Notes: generated from the letters alone by a model not told the origin. Positions 54,706 through 62,068 are shown, numbered from the stretch's first letter. The stretch is DNA of 64,000 bases from Thetidibacter halocola (GCF_018224955.1 NZ_JAGTUU010000005.1:248001-312000), one strand, 5' to 3'. Program-made: numbers and translations.

Positions 54706-55884
54706 TCACATGCCCAGTCTTTCGCGCACCTCGGACAGCCGCGAGCGGCTGACGGGCACCTTGCCGAGACCCTGCGTGTTCTCGAAAAAGCAGATGCCGT
54801 TGTCCTTGCGCCGTTCGAAGCTGGTCACGTGGTCGACGTTGACCAAGTAGCTGCGATGGGTCTGCACAAACAGGCCCGCCGGGACGCGCGCCGCCGCCTG
54901 GGTGATCGACCAGGGGCAGAAATGCCGTCCGCCATCGGTGTAAAGCAGCGTGTAATGCCCCTCCGCGCGGATCGCCGCGATTTCCTCGGGGGCAAGGAAC
55001 CGGGTCCGGCCGTCTGCCTCGTAGGGGATGGCGCGGGGGGCGGCGGCCTTTTCGGCGGGTGCCGGGGCGGACCGGGCGGGGGCGGGCACGGCCGCGTAGG
55101 GGCGCGGCGCGTCGGCTAGGGGCGGCGGCGCGCCTCCGGCCAAGGCCAGCGCCATTCCACCGCCGGCGTCGGCGTCGCCCAGGCGGCTGGCGAAACTCGC
55201 CCCGCTCAGCAGGAAGGCGCCCGACAGAACAAAGGCCGAGACGGCGACGCCGAAGGCCAGCACCTCGCGGCTCATGGGGACGGCGGGCATCGTCTCGCCG
55301 GTGGCGACGAATCCGGTCCCGGCCATGGCGATGAAATGCACGGCGCAGACCGCAAGGCCAAAGCCCAGCGTGCCGATCAGGATGTTGCGCGGGCGGCGTT
55401 CCTCGTAGGAGATCAGGAAGGACAGGACCGACAGCGCCACCGAGGCCGCCAGCGCCACAGCTATCCCGCTGGCCGAATAGACCGGGCGGCAGACCTCCAT
55501 CCCGGCCATGCCGATATAGTGCATCGTGGCGATTCCCAGCCCGGTGACCGTGCCGCCCAGCACGACCTTGCGCCGCGTGCGGCGTCCCTCGTGCACGATC
55601 AGCAGCGCCAGGCCCATCATCAGGATCGCCGTCAGCGCCGAGATCAGCGTCACCAGGGGATCGAAATAGAAGACCAGAGGCAGGTCGAGGCCCAGCATGG
55701 CCACGAAATGCATCGACCAGACGCCCCAGCCCAGGATGACCGCCGCAACCGAGACCACGGCGCGCCGCATCGGCACACGCATGTGTGACGCGCCCTGCAT
55801 CAGGGACAGGCCGGAAAACCCCGCGATCAGGGCGATGGCCAACGCCGCAAGGGCGAAGAGCCAGTTATGGCTGTAATCCAGCAA
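54706..55884 (-). CDS. MHYT membrane sensor with LytTR DNA-binding domain
   Basis: A 392-aa protein. The N-terminal ~230 residues hold about seven helices with three MHYT-type motifs (MHFVAM, MHYIGM, and the variant VHFIAMAG), whose His/Met are thought to bind copper and sense O2, CO or NO. A Pro/Ala-rich linker leads to a C-terminal LytTR domain (AIRAEGHYTLLYTDGGRHF, VQTHRSYLVNVDHV, VPVSRSRLSEVRERLG). The same architecture is found in the CoxC/CoxH regulators of CO dehydrogenase. No cox gene is nearby. Divergent from the TRAP operon across 433 bp. Confidence 0.92.
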   Translation of the reverse strand: MLDYSHNWLFALAALAIALIAGFSGLSLMQGASHMRVPMRRAVVSVAAVILGWGVWSMHFVAMLGLDLPLVFYFDPLVTLISALTAILMMGLALLIVHEGRRTRRKVVLGGTVTGLGIATMHYIGMAGMEVCRPVYSASGIAVALAASVALSVLSFLISYEERRPRNILIGTLGFGLAVCAVHFIAMAGTGFVATGETMPAVPMSREVLAFGVAVSAFVLSGAFLLSGASFASRLGDADAGGGMALALAGGAPPPLADAPRPYAAVPAPARSAPAPAEKAAAPRAIPYEADGRTRFLAPEEIAAIRAEGHYTLLYTDGGRHFCPWSITQAAARVPAGLFVQTHRSYLVNVDHVTSFERRKDNGICFFENTQGLGKVPVSRSRLSEVRERLGM

Positions 55885-55972
55885 GAGGCCCTCCCCTTCC
55901 TCGCGCCGTCGGGAGAGATATAGCGACCGCGCGCGGAATTCATAGCCGTTTCCGGCGCGGCTTCATTTCCAA

Positions 55973-55994
55973 TTTTGTTTACAGGGAAACAAAA
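55973..55994. promoter_or_regulatory. Perfect A+T-rich palindrome, divergent promoter region
   Basis: Arms TTTTGTTT and AAACAAAA separated by ACAGGG, 89 bp upstream of the MHYT-LytTR start codon. In this G+C-rich sequence such an A+T-rich perfect repeat stands out and is a good candidate operator. Confidence 0.5.
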
Positions 55995-56092
55995 CCGTGT
56001 TGTCCTTCCTTCAGGTTCGGGCTGGAAGACGCTGGACAGTTCACTGCACTTGCGGTCCGATACGACAGGCATGGCCCGGTGCGATGTTGCAA

Positions 56093-56098
56093 TATAAT
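56093..56098 (+). promoter_or_regulatory. Candidate -10 box of the TRAP operon
   Basis: A perfect TATAAT in G+C-rich DNA, 225 bp upstream of dctP and 59 bp upstream of the leader ORF. No good -35 is seen 16-18 bp upstream, so an activator may be needed. Confidence 0.45.
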
Positions 56099-56105
56099 GC
56101 GAGTC

Positions 56106-56121
56106 GTGCAAGATGTTGCAC
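56106..56121. promoter_or_regulatory. Palindromic operator candidate
   Basis: GTGCAA-GATG-TTGCAC, perfect 6-bp arms, starting 7 bp after the TATAAT box and thus over the probable transcription start. A further GATGTTGCA half-like copy lies at 56083-56091. This position fits a repressor of the TRAP operon. Confidence 0.5.
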
Positions 56122-56151
56122 AAGTCGCGCCAGGCAGCAGGGGAGGATAAC

Positions 56152-56229
56152 ATGACCACATTCGTGACGGGCGCAACCGCGCCCCCGGTCTGCCTTCCGT
56201 CGCCGGGGCCGGACCCTTTTTGCCGATAG
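56152..56229 (+). CDS. Putative 25-codon leader ORF upstream of dctP
   Basis: An ATG-to-TAG frame of 25 codons preceded by the excellent ribosome site GGGGAGGATAAC. The peptide starts MTTFVTGATAPP and ends PDPFCR, Pro-rich with no known domain. Its start region (GGGAGGATAACATGACCACA) is nearly the same as that of dctP (GGGAGGACTATCATGACCACA), so it may be a duplicated or truncated start, or a real leader peptide. Codon bias cannot be judged at this length. Confidence 0.4.
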   Translation: MTTFVTGATAPPVCLPSPGPDPFCR

Positions 56230-56250
56230 CGCGCGGCGATGCGCGCGCCA

Positions 56251-56283
56251 CCGGCGCAGGACAAAGGCGGAACCTGACGCCGG
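56251..56283 (+). promoter_or_regulatory. Strong hairpin between leader ORF and dctP
   Basis: CCGGCGCAGG pairs with CCTG-A-CGCCGG (a 10-bp stem with one bulged A) around ACAAAGGCGGAA. It starts 21 bp after the leader ORF stop and ends 34 bp before dctP. No T-run follows, so a translation- or processing-linked role is more likely than termination. Confidence 0.5.
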
Positions 56284-56317
56284 ACCACCGGCGCAGCGGT
56301 CATTAGGGAGGACTATC

Positions 56318-57373
56318 ATGACCACACGCAGAACTCTTCTTGGAACCGCGGCCGCGGCGCTGACCGCGGCGGTGCTGGGGACGGCGGCGATGGCGCAGGA
56401 GGTCACGCTGACCCTGCACCAGTTCCTGCCCGCGCAGGCCAACGTGCCGAAGCTGGTGCTGGACGTCTGGGCCGACCGCGTAGAGGAAGCTTCGGGCGGG
56501 CGCATCGACATCGAGCGCTATCCCTCGATGCAGCTGGGCGGCACCCCGCCCGAACTGATGGACCAGGCGATCGACGGCATCGCCGACGTCGTCTGGACGG
56601 TGGTGGGCTACACGCCGGGCCGCTTCCCCTCGACCGAGGTATTCGAACTGCCCTTCATGGTGTCGGATGCGCGCGCCGCGTCCTATGCCTACTGGAAGAT
56701 GTTCGAAGAACACATGAAGGACGGCGAATTCGCCGACGTGAAGATCCTCGGCACCTGGGTGCATGGCCCCGGCATGTTCCACACCAACAAGCCGGTCGCG
56801 GTACCCGCCGACCTTCAGGGCATGAAGATCCGCGGCGGTTCGCGCCTGGTGAACGACCTGCTGGGCCGGGTCGGCGCCGAGGCGATCGGCATGCCGGTGC
56901 CCGCCATCCCCGAGGGCCTGTCCAAGGGCGTGATCGACGGCACCACGATCCCGTGGGAAGTCACCAGCGCGCTGAAGGTGCCGGAACTGGTCAAGAACCA
57001 CACCGAGTTCGAGGGGCCGGCGCTGTACAACCTGACCTTCGTCCTCGCGATGAACAAGGACAAGTACGACAGCCTGCCCGATGACCTGAAGGCGGTGATC
57101 GACAGCCAGTCCGGACTGGCCTTCTCGATCTTCGCGGGCGGCACGCAAGCGGATGCCGATGGCCCCGCGCGCCAGATCGCGGTCAACATGGGCAACACCA
57201 TCGTCACCGTATCCGAGGAGCAGGCCAAGGAGTGGGATGCGCTGGTCAACCCGATCTACGAGACCTGGGTCGCCGACATGCAGGGCAAGGGCATCGACGG
57301 CCAGGCGCTGATCGATGAGGCCCGCGCGCTGATGGCGGAATACGATCCGTCGATGGATACCTACGCCAAGTAA
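56318..57373 (+). CDS. dctP: TRAP transporter substrate-binding protein DctP
   Basis: A 351-aa periplasmic protein. The start MTTRRTLLGTAAAALTAAVLG looks like a Tat-type or Sec signal, ending in AMAQ. The DctP fold is recognised by TLTLHQFLPAQANVPKLVLDVWADRVEEASGGRIDIERYPSMQLGG and by the ligand-binding MKIRGGSRLVNDLLGRVGAEAIGMP with the conserved Arg that clamps the carboxylate of the ligand. First structural gene of the TRAP-SDR-ligase operon, behind GGGAGGAC. The substrate should be an organic acid. Confidence 0.95.
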   Translation: MTTRRTLLGTAAAALTAAVLGTAAMAQEVTLTLHQFLPAQANVPKLVLDVWADRVEEASGGRIDIERYPSMQLGGTPPELMDQAIDGIADVVWTVVGYTPGRFPSTEVFELPFMVSDARAASYAYWKMFEEHMKDGEFADVKILGTWVHGPGMFHTNKPVAVPADLQGMKIRGGSRLVNDLLGRVGAEAIGMPVPAIPEGLSKGVIDGTTIPWEVTSALKVPELVKNHTEFEGPALYNLTFVLAMNKDKYDSLPDDLKAVIDSQSGLAFSIFAGGTQADADGPARQIAVNMGNTIVTVSEEQAKEWDALVNPIYETWVADMQGKGIDGQALIDEARALMAEYDPSMDTYAK

Positions 57374-57381
57374 GGCGAAAG

Positions 57382-57407
57382 GCCGGGGCGGCGCGGGCTG
57401 CCCCGGC
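57382..57407 (+). terminator. Intercistronic hairpin after dctP
   Basis: GCCGGGGC and GCCCCGGC form a perfect 8-bp stem 9 bp after the dctP stop. In TRAP operons such hairpins help to make the binding protein in excess over the permeases, by attenuation or mRNA protection. Confidence 0.55.
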
Positions 57408-57457
57408 GCTTTGCGGGGCCGGGGCAGGGCGTCGCGCGGGCAGGGGGCCGGACACCG

Positions 57458-58051
57458 ATGCAAGGCATCCATCGCTTCATGACGGCCATGGCGCGGATCA
57501 TGGCGGTGCTGGGCGGCATCGTGCTGCTGGCGCTGATCGTGATCACCTGCGTCTCGATCCTCGGGCGCGCCCTGAACACGGCGCTGCATTCGGGCTTGAT
57601 TCAGTCGGCGGCACCCGATTTCGCCCAGGCGCTGATCGATTGGGGCATTGGCGCGATCCGGGGTGACTTCGAGCTGGTCGAGGCCGGCATGGCCTTCTGC
57701 ATCTTCGCCTTCCTGCCGCTTTGCCAGGTCACCGCCGGTCACGCCACGGTCGACATCCTGGTGGGTGCCATGCCGCGCCCGGCGCGACGGGTCTTCGTCC
57801 TCCTGGGCGAGGCGCTGTTCGCCGTCGCGCTGGTGGTGATCGCGCAGCAGCTTTACCTCGGGATGGAAAGCAAGCTGCGCTCGGGGCAGACGAGTTTCCT
57901 GCTGCAATACCCGGTCTGGTGGGGCTATGCCGCCGCCCTGACAGGGGCGGTCGCGGCGGCCGTGGCAGGGGTTTACATGGCGCTGGTGCGCACGCTGGAA
58001 CTGCTGACGGGTCGCGTGCTCGTGCCCAACGCCGTGGGGACGGATCATTGA
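57458..58051 (+). CDS. dctQ: TRAP transporter small permease DctQ
   Basis: A 197-aa, four-helix membrane protein. Helices are seen at about 12-38, 78-100, 105-130 and 145-170. The FELVEAGMAFCIFAFLPLCQVTAGHATVDIL block is typical of DctQ. A TTG of the large permease overlaps its stop (TTGA), so the two are translated together. Confidence 0.92.
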   Translation: MQGIHRFMTAMARIMAVLGGIVLLALIVITCVSILGRALNTALHSGLIQSAAPDFAQALIDWGIGAIRGDFELVEAGMAFCIFAFLPLCQVTAGHATVDILVGAMPRPARRVFVLLGEALFAVALVVIAQQLYLGMESKLRSGQTSFLLQYPVWWGYAAALTGAVAAAVAGVYMALVRTLELLTGRVLVPNAVGTDH

Positions 58052-59364
58052 GCAATCTCGAAATCGGCATCTATTCCTTTCCAGCGCTTCTGGTGATGAT
58101 CTTCCTGCGGGTGCCCATCGGGCTGGCGATGTTCCTTGTTGGGTTCGCGGGGCTCTGGATGGTCACGGGGCGGCCCAACATGGCGCTGGCCCGGCTCAAG
58201 ACAGAGGCCTACACGACCTTTTCGAACTACTCGCTGTCCATCGTGCCGATGTTCCTGCTGATGGGCTACTTCGCGACGCTGGGCGGCATGAGCCAGGCGC
58301 TTTTCAAGGCGGCGGAGTCGTGGCTGGGCCACCGCAAGGGCGGCGTGGCCATGGCGGCGATCGGTGCCTGTGCGGGGTTTGGTGCGATCTGCGGCTCGTC
58401 CCTGGCGACCGCCGCCACGATGAGCCGCGTGGCCCTGCCCGAACTCAAGGCCTATGGCTACAAGGGCGGCTTTTCCACAGCGACGCTGGCGGCGGGCGGC
58501 ACGCTGGGCATCCTGATCCCGCCCTCGGTCGTGCTGGTGATCTACGCCATCCTGACCGAGCAGAACATCGCCAAGCTGTTCCTTGCCGCCTTCATCCCCG
58601 GTATCATGGCGGCGATCGGCTACATGATCGCGATCGCGATCTACGTGCGGATGAACCCCGGCAGCGCCGGCGTGCGCGAACCCGTGCCGATGGCCGAACG
58701 GTTCCGCGCGCTGATCGATGTCTGGCCGGTGTTGCTGGTCTTTGTCGCCGTGGTCGGCGGCATCTATGGCGGCATCTTCACGCCGACCGAGGGCGCGGCG
58801 GTCGGCGCGCTGGGCACCGGGCTGATCGCGCTGGTCAGGGGCGGTCTGACGCCGCGCACGCTGATGGACAGTTTCACCGACACGGCGCGCTCGACCGCGA
58901 TGATCTTCTTCATCGTGCTGGGCGCGGCCTTCTACAACGGGTTCCTGGCGCTGACCCAGGTGCCGCAGACGCTGAGCGCGCTGGTGGTCGAGCAGGGATT
59001 TGCCCCGCTGACGGTGCTTTGCGTGATCCTGCTGCTCTACCTGGTCTTCGGCTGTTTCATGGACAGCCTGTCGATGATCCTGCTGACCGTGCCGATCTTC
59101 TTTCCGGTGATCTCGGCGCTGGATTTCGGCATGACGGTCGAGCACGTGGCGATCTGGTTCGGCATCCTGGTGCTGATCGTGGTCGAGGTCGGGCTGATCA
59201 CACCGCCGGTGGGGATGAACCTGTTCGTGATCAACGCGATGGACCCGGCGACCCCGATGACGCAGACCTACCGGGCGGTGATCTACTACGTCGCCTCGGA
59301 CTTGGTGCGGGTGGTGATCCTGGTGGCGTTTCCGGCGATCACGCTGTTCCTGCTGCCGGGATGA
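58048..59364 (+). CDS. dctM: TRAP transporter large permease DctM (TTG start)
   Basis: A 438-aa, about twelve-helix transport unit. TTG 58048 overlaps the dctQ stop by 4 bp and gives LSNLEIGIYSFPALLVMIFLRVPIGLAM, a normal DctM start; no ATG fits in frame. Conserved blocks include GFGAICGSSLATAATMSRVALPELKAYGY, LAAGGTLGILIPPSVVLVIYAILTEQNI and the C-terminal VGLITPPVGMNLFVI. Uses a Na+ or H+ gradient with the DctP-bound ligand. Confidence 0.95.
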   Translation: MSNLEIGIYSFPALLVMIFLRVPIGLAMFLVGFAGLWMVTGRPNMALARLKTEAYTTFSNYSLSIVPMFLLMGYFATLGGMSQALFKAAESWLGHRKGGVAMAAIGACAGFGAICGSSLATAATMSRVALPELKAYGYKGGFSTATLAAGGTLGILIPPSVVLVIYAILTEQNIAKLFLAAFIPGIMAAIGYMIAIAIYVRMNPGSAGVREPVPMAERFRALIDVWPVLLVFVAVVGGIYGGIFTPTEGAAVGALGTGLIALVRGGLTPRTLMDSFTDTARSTAMIFFIVLGAAFYNGFLALTQVPQTLSALVVEQGFAPLTVLCVILLLYLVFGCFMDSLSMILLTVPIFFPVISALDFGMTVEHVAIWFGILVLIVVEVGLITPPVGMNLFVINAMDPATPMTQTYRAVIYYVASDLVRVVILVAFPAITLFLLPG

Positions 59365-59380
59365 GGCGGGAGAGCGGGCA

Positions 59381-59437
59381 GGGGGCTCTGCCCCCGTCGC
59401 TGCGCGACTCCCCCGGAGTTTGTTTGGCAAGATGAAG
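59381..59437 (+). repeat. Dispersed two-hairpin element, copy 6 (full)
   Basis: GGGGGC-TCT-GCCCCC, then GTCGC-TGC-GCGAC (perfect), TCCCCCGGAG and tail TTGGCAAGATGAAG. It sits in the 87-bp gap between dctM and the SDR gene, inside what looks like one operon. Confidence 0.9.
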
Positions 59438-59451
59438 ATGGGAGCTTTGCG

Positions 59452-60213
59452 ATGGATGTGAGCGGACAGGTGGCGGTGGTCACGGGCGGCGCAAGCGGGC
59501 TGGGCGCGGCGACGGCGCGGCGGCTGGCGGCGGATGGGGCGCAGGTGGGGGTTCTCGATTTCGACGCGGATCGCGGTGCGGCCGTGGCGGAGGAGATCGG
59601 GGGCTTTTTCGTGAGGACGGATGTCGGCGACGAGACCTCGGTCGCTGCGGCCATCGCGGCGGTGAAGGACCGGTTCGGCGCGCCGCGGATCGCGGTGAAC
59701 TGCGCGGGGATCGGTCTTGCGGCGCGGGTCGTGGGGCGGGACGGCGCGCTGTCGACGAGCCTTTTCGAGCGGACCATCCGGGTGAACCTGATGGGCACCT
59801 ACCATGTCATGTCGCATGCCGCGCGCGAGATGGCCGCGCTGGATCCGCTGGAGACCGGCGAGCGTGGCGTGGTGATCAATACTGCCTCGGTCGCCTGGCA
59901 GGACGGGCAGATCGGGCAGGCGGCCTATGCGGCCTCCAAGGGGGCCATCGCGGCCATGTGCCTGCCTGTCGCGCGGGAATTCGCCAAGTTGGGCATCCGG
60001 GTCGTGGCCATCGCGCCCGGTCTGTTCGAGACTCCGATGATGATGGGCTTGCCCGAGGAGACGACCAAGGGCATCGTCGCCAACATCCCCTTTCCCCATC
60101 GGCTCGGCGATCCGGCGGAATACGCGCTGATGGCGGCGCAGATCGTCGCCAACCCCTATCTCAACGGCACGACGATCCGGCTGGACGCCGCCGTGCGTCT
60201 GCCGCCGCGGTGA
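59452..60213 (+). CDS. SDR oxidoreductase, 3-hydroxyacyl-CoA dehydrogenase (HSD10)-like
   Basis: A 253-aa short-chain dehydrogenase. Nucleotide motif TGGASGLGAAT, the Asp in VLDFDADR that favours NAD+, NCAGI, Ser in INTASVAWQDG and the active-site YAASK. The middle (FERTIRVNLMGTYHVMSHAAREMAALDP) is like type-10 17-beta-hydroxysteroid/3-hydroxyacyl-CoA dehydrogenases. In this operon the natural role would be oxidising a 3-hydroxyacyl-CoA made after the ligase acts on an arylpropenoate or similar acid. The stop lies 1 bp before the next ATG. Confidence 0.9.
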   Translation: MDVSGQVAVVTGGASGLGAATARRLAADGAQVGVLDFDADRGAAVAEEIGGFFVRTDVGDETSVAAAIAAVKDRFGAPRIAVNCAGIGLAARVVGRDGALSTSLFERTIRVNLMGTYHVMSHAAREMAALDPLETGERGVVINTASVAWQDGQIGQAAYAASKGAIAAMCLPVAREFAKLGIRVVAIAPGLFETPMMMGLPEETTKGIVANIPFPHRLGDPAEYALMAAQIVANPYLNGTTIRLDAAVRLPPR

Positions 60214-60214
60214 C

Positions 60215-61999
60215 ATGGCGGCCTATCGCCCCCATGCTGTGATCCGCGAGGATCGGGCCGATGGTTCCATCCTGCTGCGGTCGGCTAATTCTTTGGGGCC
60301 GGTGGCGGCGAAGACCGCGGACTGGCTGCGTCGCTGGGCCGAGTTGACGCCCGACGCGGTGTTCCTTGCTGAACGCTCGGGCGGGGGATGGCGCGCGGTG
60401 ACCTATGTCGAGGCGTTGCAGGCGGTGCGGGCGCTGGCCGCCGCGCTGCTGGAGCGCGGCATGGGCGCGCAGACGCCGATCCTCATGCTGTCGGGCAACG
60501 GGGTGGATCACGGTCTGCTGGCGCTGGCGGCGCAGTATGTCGGCGTGCCCACCGTGCCGCTGGCCGAGCCCTATTCGCTGATCCCCGCCGCGCGGCCGCA
60601 GCTGGAACATTGCGCGCGGCTGATCCCGCCGGCGATGGTCTTTGCCGCCGACGGGGCGCGGTTCGCGGCGGGGCTTGCCGTGTTCGGGGACGTGGAGCGG
60701 GTGGTGAGCCGCAACGCGCCGTCGGGCGCCACGCTCCTCGCCGACCTGCTCCGCGCCACCGGGGCGGTGGAAGAGGCGGCGGCGCAGGTCGGGCCGGACA
60801 CGGTGGCGAAATACCTGATGACCTCTGGCTCGACCTCCAGCCCCAAGGCGGTGATCACGACGCAGCGCATGATGTGCGCCAACCAGGCGCAGATCGCAGG
60901 GGCGTTGCCGTTTCTGGAGCAACACCCGCCGCGCATCGTCGACTGGCTGCCCTGGAACCATGTCTTTGGCGGGTCGCACAATTTCAACATGATGCTGGCG
61001 CATGGCGGCGCGCTTTACATCGATGGCGGCAAGCCGGTGCCGGCGCTGATCGGCGAGACGATCGAGAACAACCGCATGGTGGGTGGCACCATCGCCTTCA
61101 ACGTGCCGGTGGGCTTTGCCATGCTGCGCGACGCGATGCGCGCCGATGCCGCCCTGCGCGAGCGGTATTTCCGCGATCTCGACATGCTGTTCTATGCCGG
61201 TGCCTCGCTGCCGCAGGATGTCTGGGACGATCTCGAGGAGATGGCGCAGGAGGTGCGGGGCGAGGTGCCGCTGTTCACCTCGTCCTGGGGCCTTACCGAG
61301 ACCGCGCCCGCGTGCCTGTTGCAGCATGAACCGACGCGGCGCTCGGGCGTGATCGGCGTGCCGCTGGGCGGGGTCGAGGTCAAGCTGATCCCCGAGGATG
61401 AAGGGCGCTGCGAGATCCGGGTGCGGGGGCCGAACGTCATGCCGGGCTATTTCCGCGATCCCGAGCGGACGGCTGCGGCCTTTGACGACGAGGGGTTCTT
61501 TGTCACCGGCGACGCGGTGCGGTTCGTTGATCCTGATGACCCGGACCGCGGGCTGCACTTTGACGGGCGGATATCGGAGGATTTCAAGCTGACCTCGGGC
61601 ACCTGGGTGCGGGCGGCTACGCTGCGGCTGGAGCTGCTGACGGAACTGGGCGCGCTGGCGCAGGACCTGGTGATCTGCGGCGAGGGGCGGGACGAGATCG
61701 GCCTGATGATCGTGCCCGGCCCGGCGGTGGCGGGCCATGCCCCGGCAGAGGTCGACGGCGCGCTGATGTCCGACGGGCTCGCGCAGGCGCTGCGCGCGCG
61801 GCTGGCGGGCCGCGCCGGGCTGGGGTCGTCATTGCGGGTGGCGCGGGTCATGGTGCTGCCCGAGCCGCCCGATATCGGCGAGGGCGAGATCACCGCCAAG
61901 GGCAATCTCAACTTCCGCCGGATCCTGACGCGACGCTCGGCCCTGCTGGAGCGGCTCTATGCCGGCGGTGCGGGCGTGGTGAAGATCGACACGCGTTAG
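60215..61999 (+). CDS. Feruloyl-CoA synthase-like acid:CoA ligase
   Basis: A 594-aa adenylate-forming enzyme. P-loop TSGSTSSPKAVI (the variant S-T-S-S), A5 SSWGLTETAPAC, A8 region GLHFDGRISEDFKLTSGTWV and a C-terminal AKGNLNFRRIL Lys. The 'SGSTSSPKAVI', 'DWLPWNHVFGGSHNFNM' and 'ISEDFKLTSGTWV' blocks are typical of feruloyl-CoA synthases (Fcs). It probably activates a hydroxycinnamate or similar arylpropenoate brought in by the TRAP system. No feruloyl-CoA hydratase/lyase (Ech) is seen next to it. Confidence 0.85.
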   Translation: MAAYRPHAVIREDRADGSILLRSANSLGPVAAKTADWLRRWAELTPDAVFLAERSGGGWRAVTYVEALQAVRALAAALLERGMGAQTPILMLSGNGVDHGLLALAAQYVGVPTVPLAEPYSLIPAARPQLEHCARLIPPAMVFAADGARFAAGLAVFGDVERVVSRNAPSGATLLADLLRATGAVEEAAAQVGPDTVAKYLMTSGSTSSPKAVITTQRMMCANQAQIAGALPFLEQHPPRIVDWLPWNHVFGGSHNFNMMLAHGGALYIDGGKPVPALIGETIENNRMVGGTIAFNVPVGFAMLRDAMRADAALRERYFRDLDMLFYAGASLPQDVWDDLEEMAQEVRGEVPLFTSSWGLTETAPACLLQHEPTRRSGVIGVPLGGVEVKLIPEDEGRCEIRVRGPNVMPGYFRDPERTAAAFDDEGFFVTGDAVRFVDPDDPDRGLHFDGRISEDFKLTSGTWVRAATLRLELLTELGALAQDLVICGEGRDEIGLMIVPGPAVAGHAPAEVDGALMSDGLAQALRARLAGRAGLGSSLRVARVMVLPEPPDIGEGEITAKGNLNFRRILTRRSALLERLYAGGAGVVKIDTR

Positions 62000-62038
62000 G
62001 CGGGCGAAATGGCCGCGCAACGGTGTTTCGGCGTCTCG

Positions 62039-62068
62039 CGGCAAGGAATCCTTGCCGGTTTCCGGCAA
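62039..62068 (+). promoter_or_regulatory. Two overlapping, mutually exclusive hairpins
   Basis: Stem A is CGGCAAGG-AAT-CCTTGCCG (62039-62057); stem B is TTGCCGG-TTT-CCGGCAA (62052-62068). They share 62052-62057 and cannot form together. The pair lies 40 bp after the ligase stop and 130 bp before the long acidic protein gene. Confidence 0.55.

Larger units (their letters stand above)
55885..56317. other. 433-bp divergent intergenic region with leader elements
   Basis: Between the MHYT-LytTR start and the dctP start. In order: an A+T-rich stretch with a 22-bp palindrome (55973-55994), a TATAAT box (56093), a 16-bp palindrome (56106), a 25-codon ORF with a strong ribosome site (56152-56229) and a GC hairpin (56251-56283). 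No larger gene is convincing here. Confidence 0.8.

Noticed and set aside
55827-56303. A 158-codon minus-strand frame in the divergent gap upstream of dctP.
   Set aside because: It overlaps the promoter region, the leader ORF and the MHYT-LytTR start, and has no domain or ribosome site.
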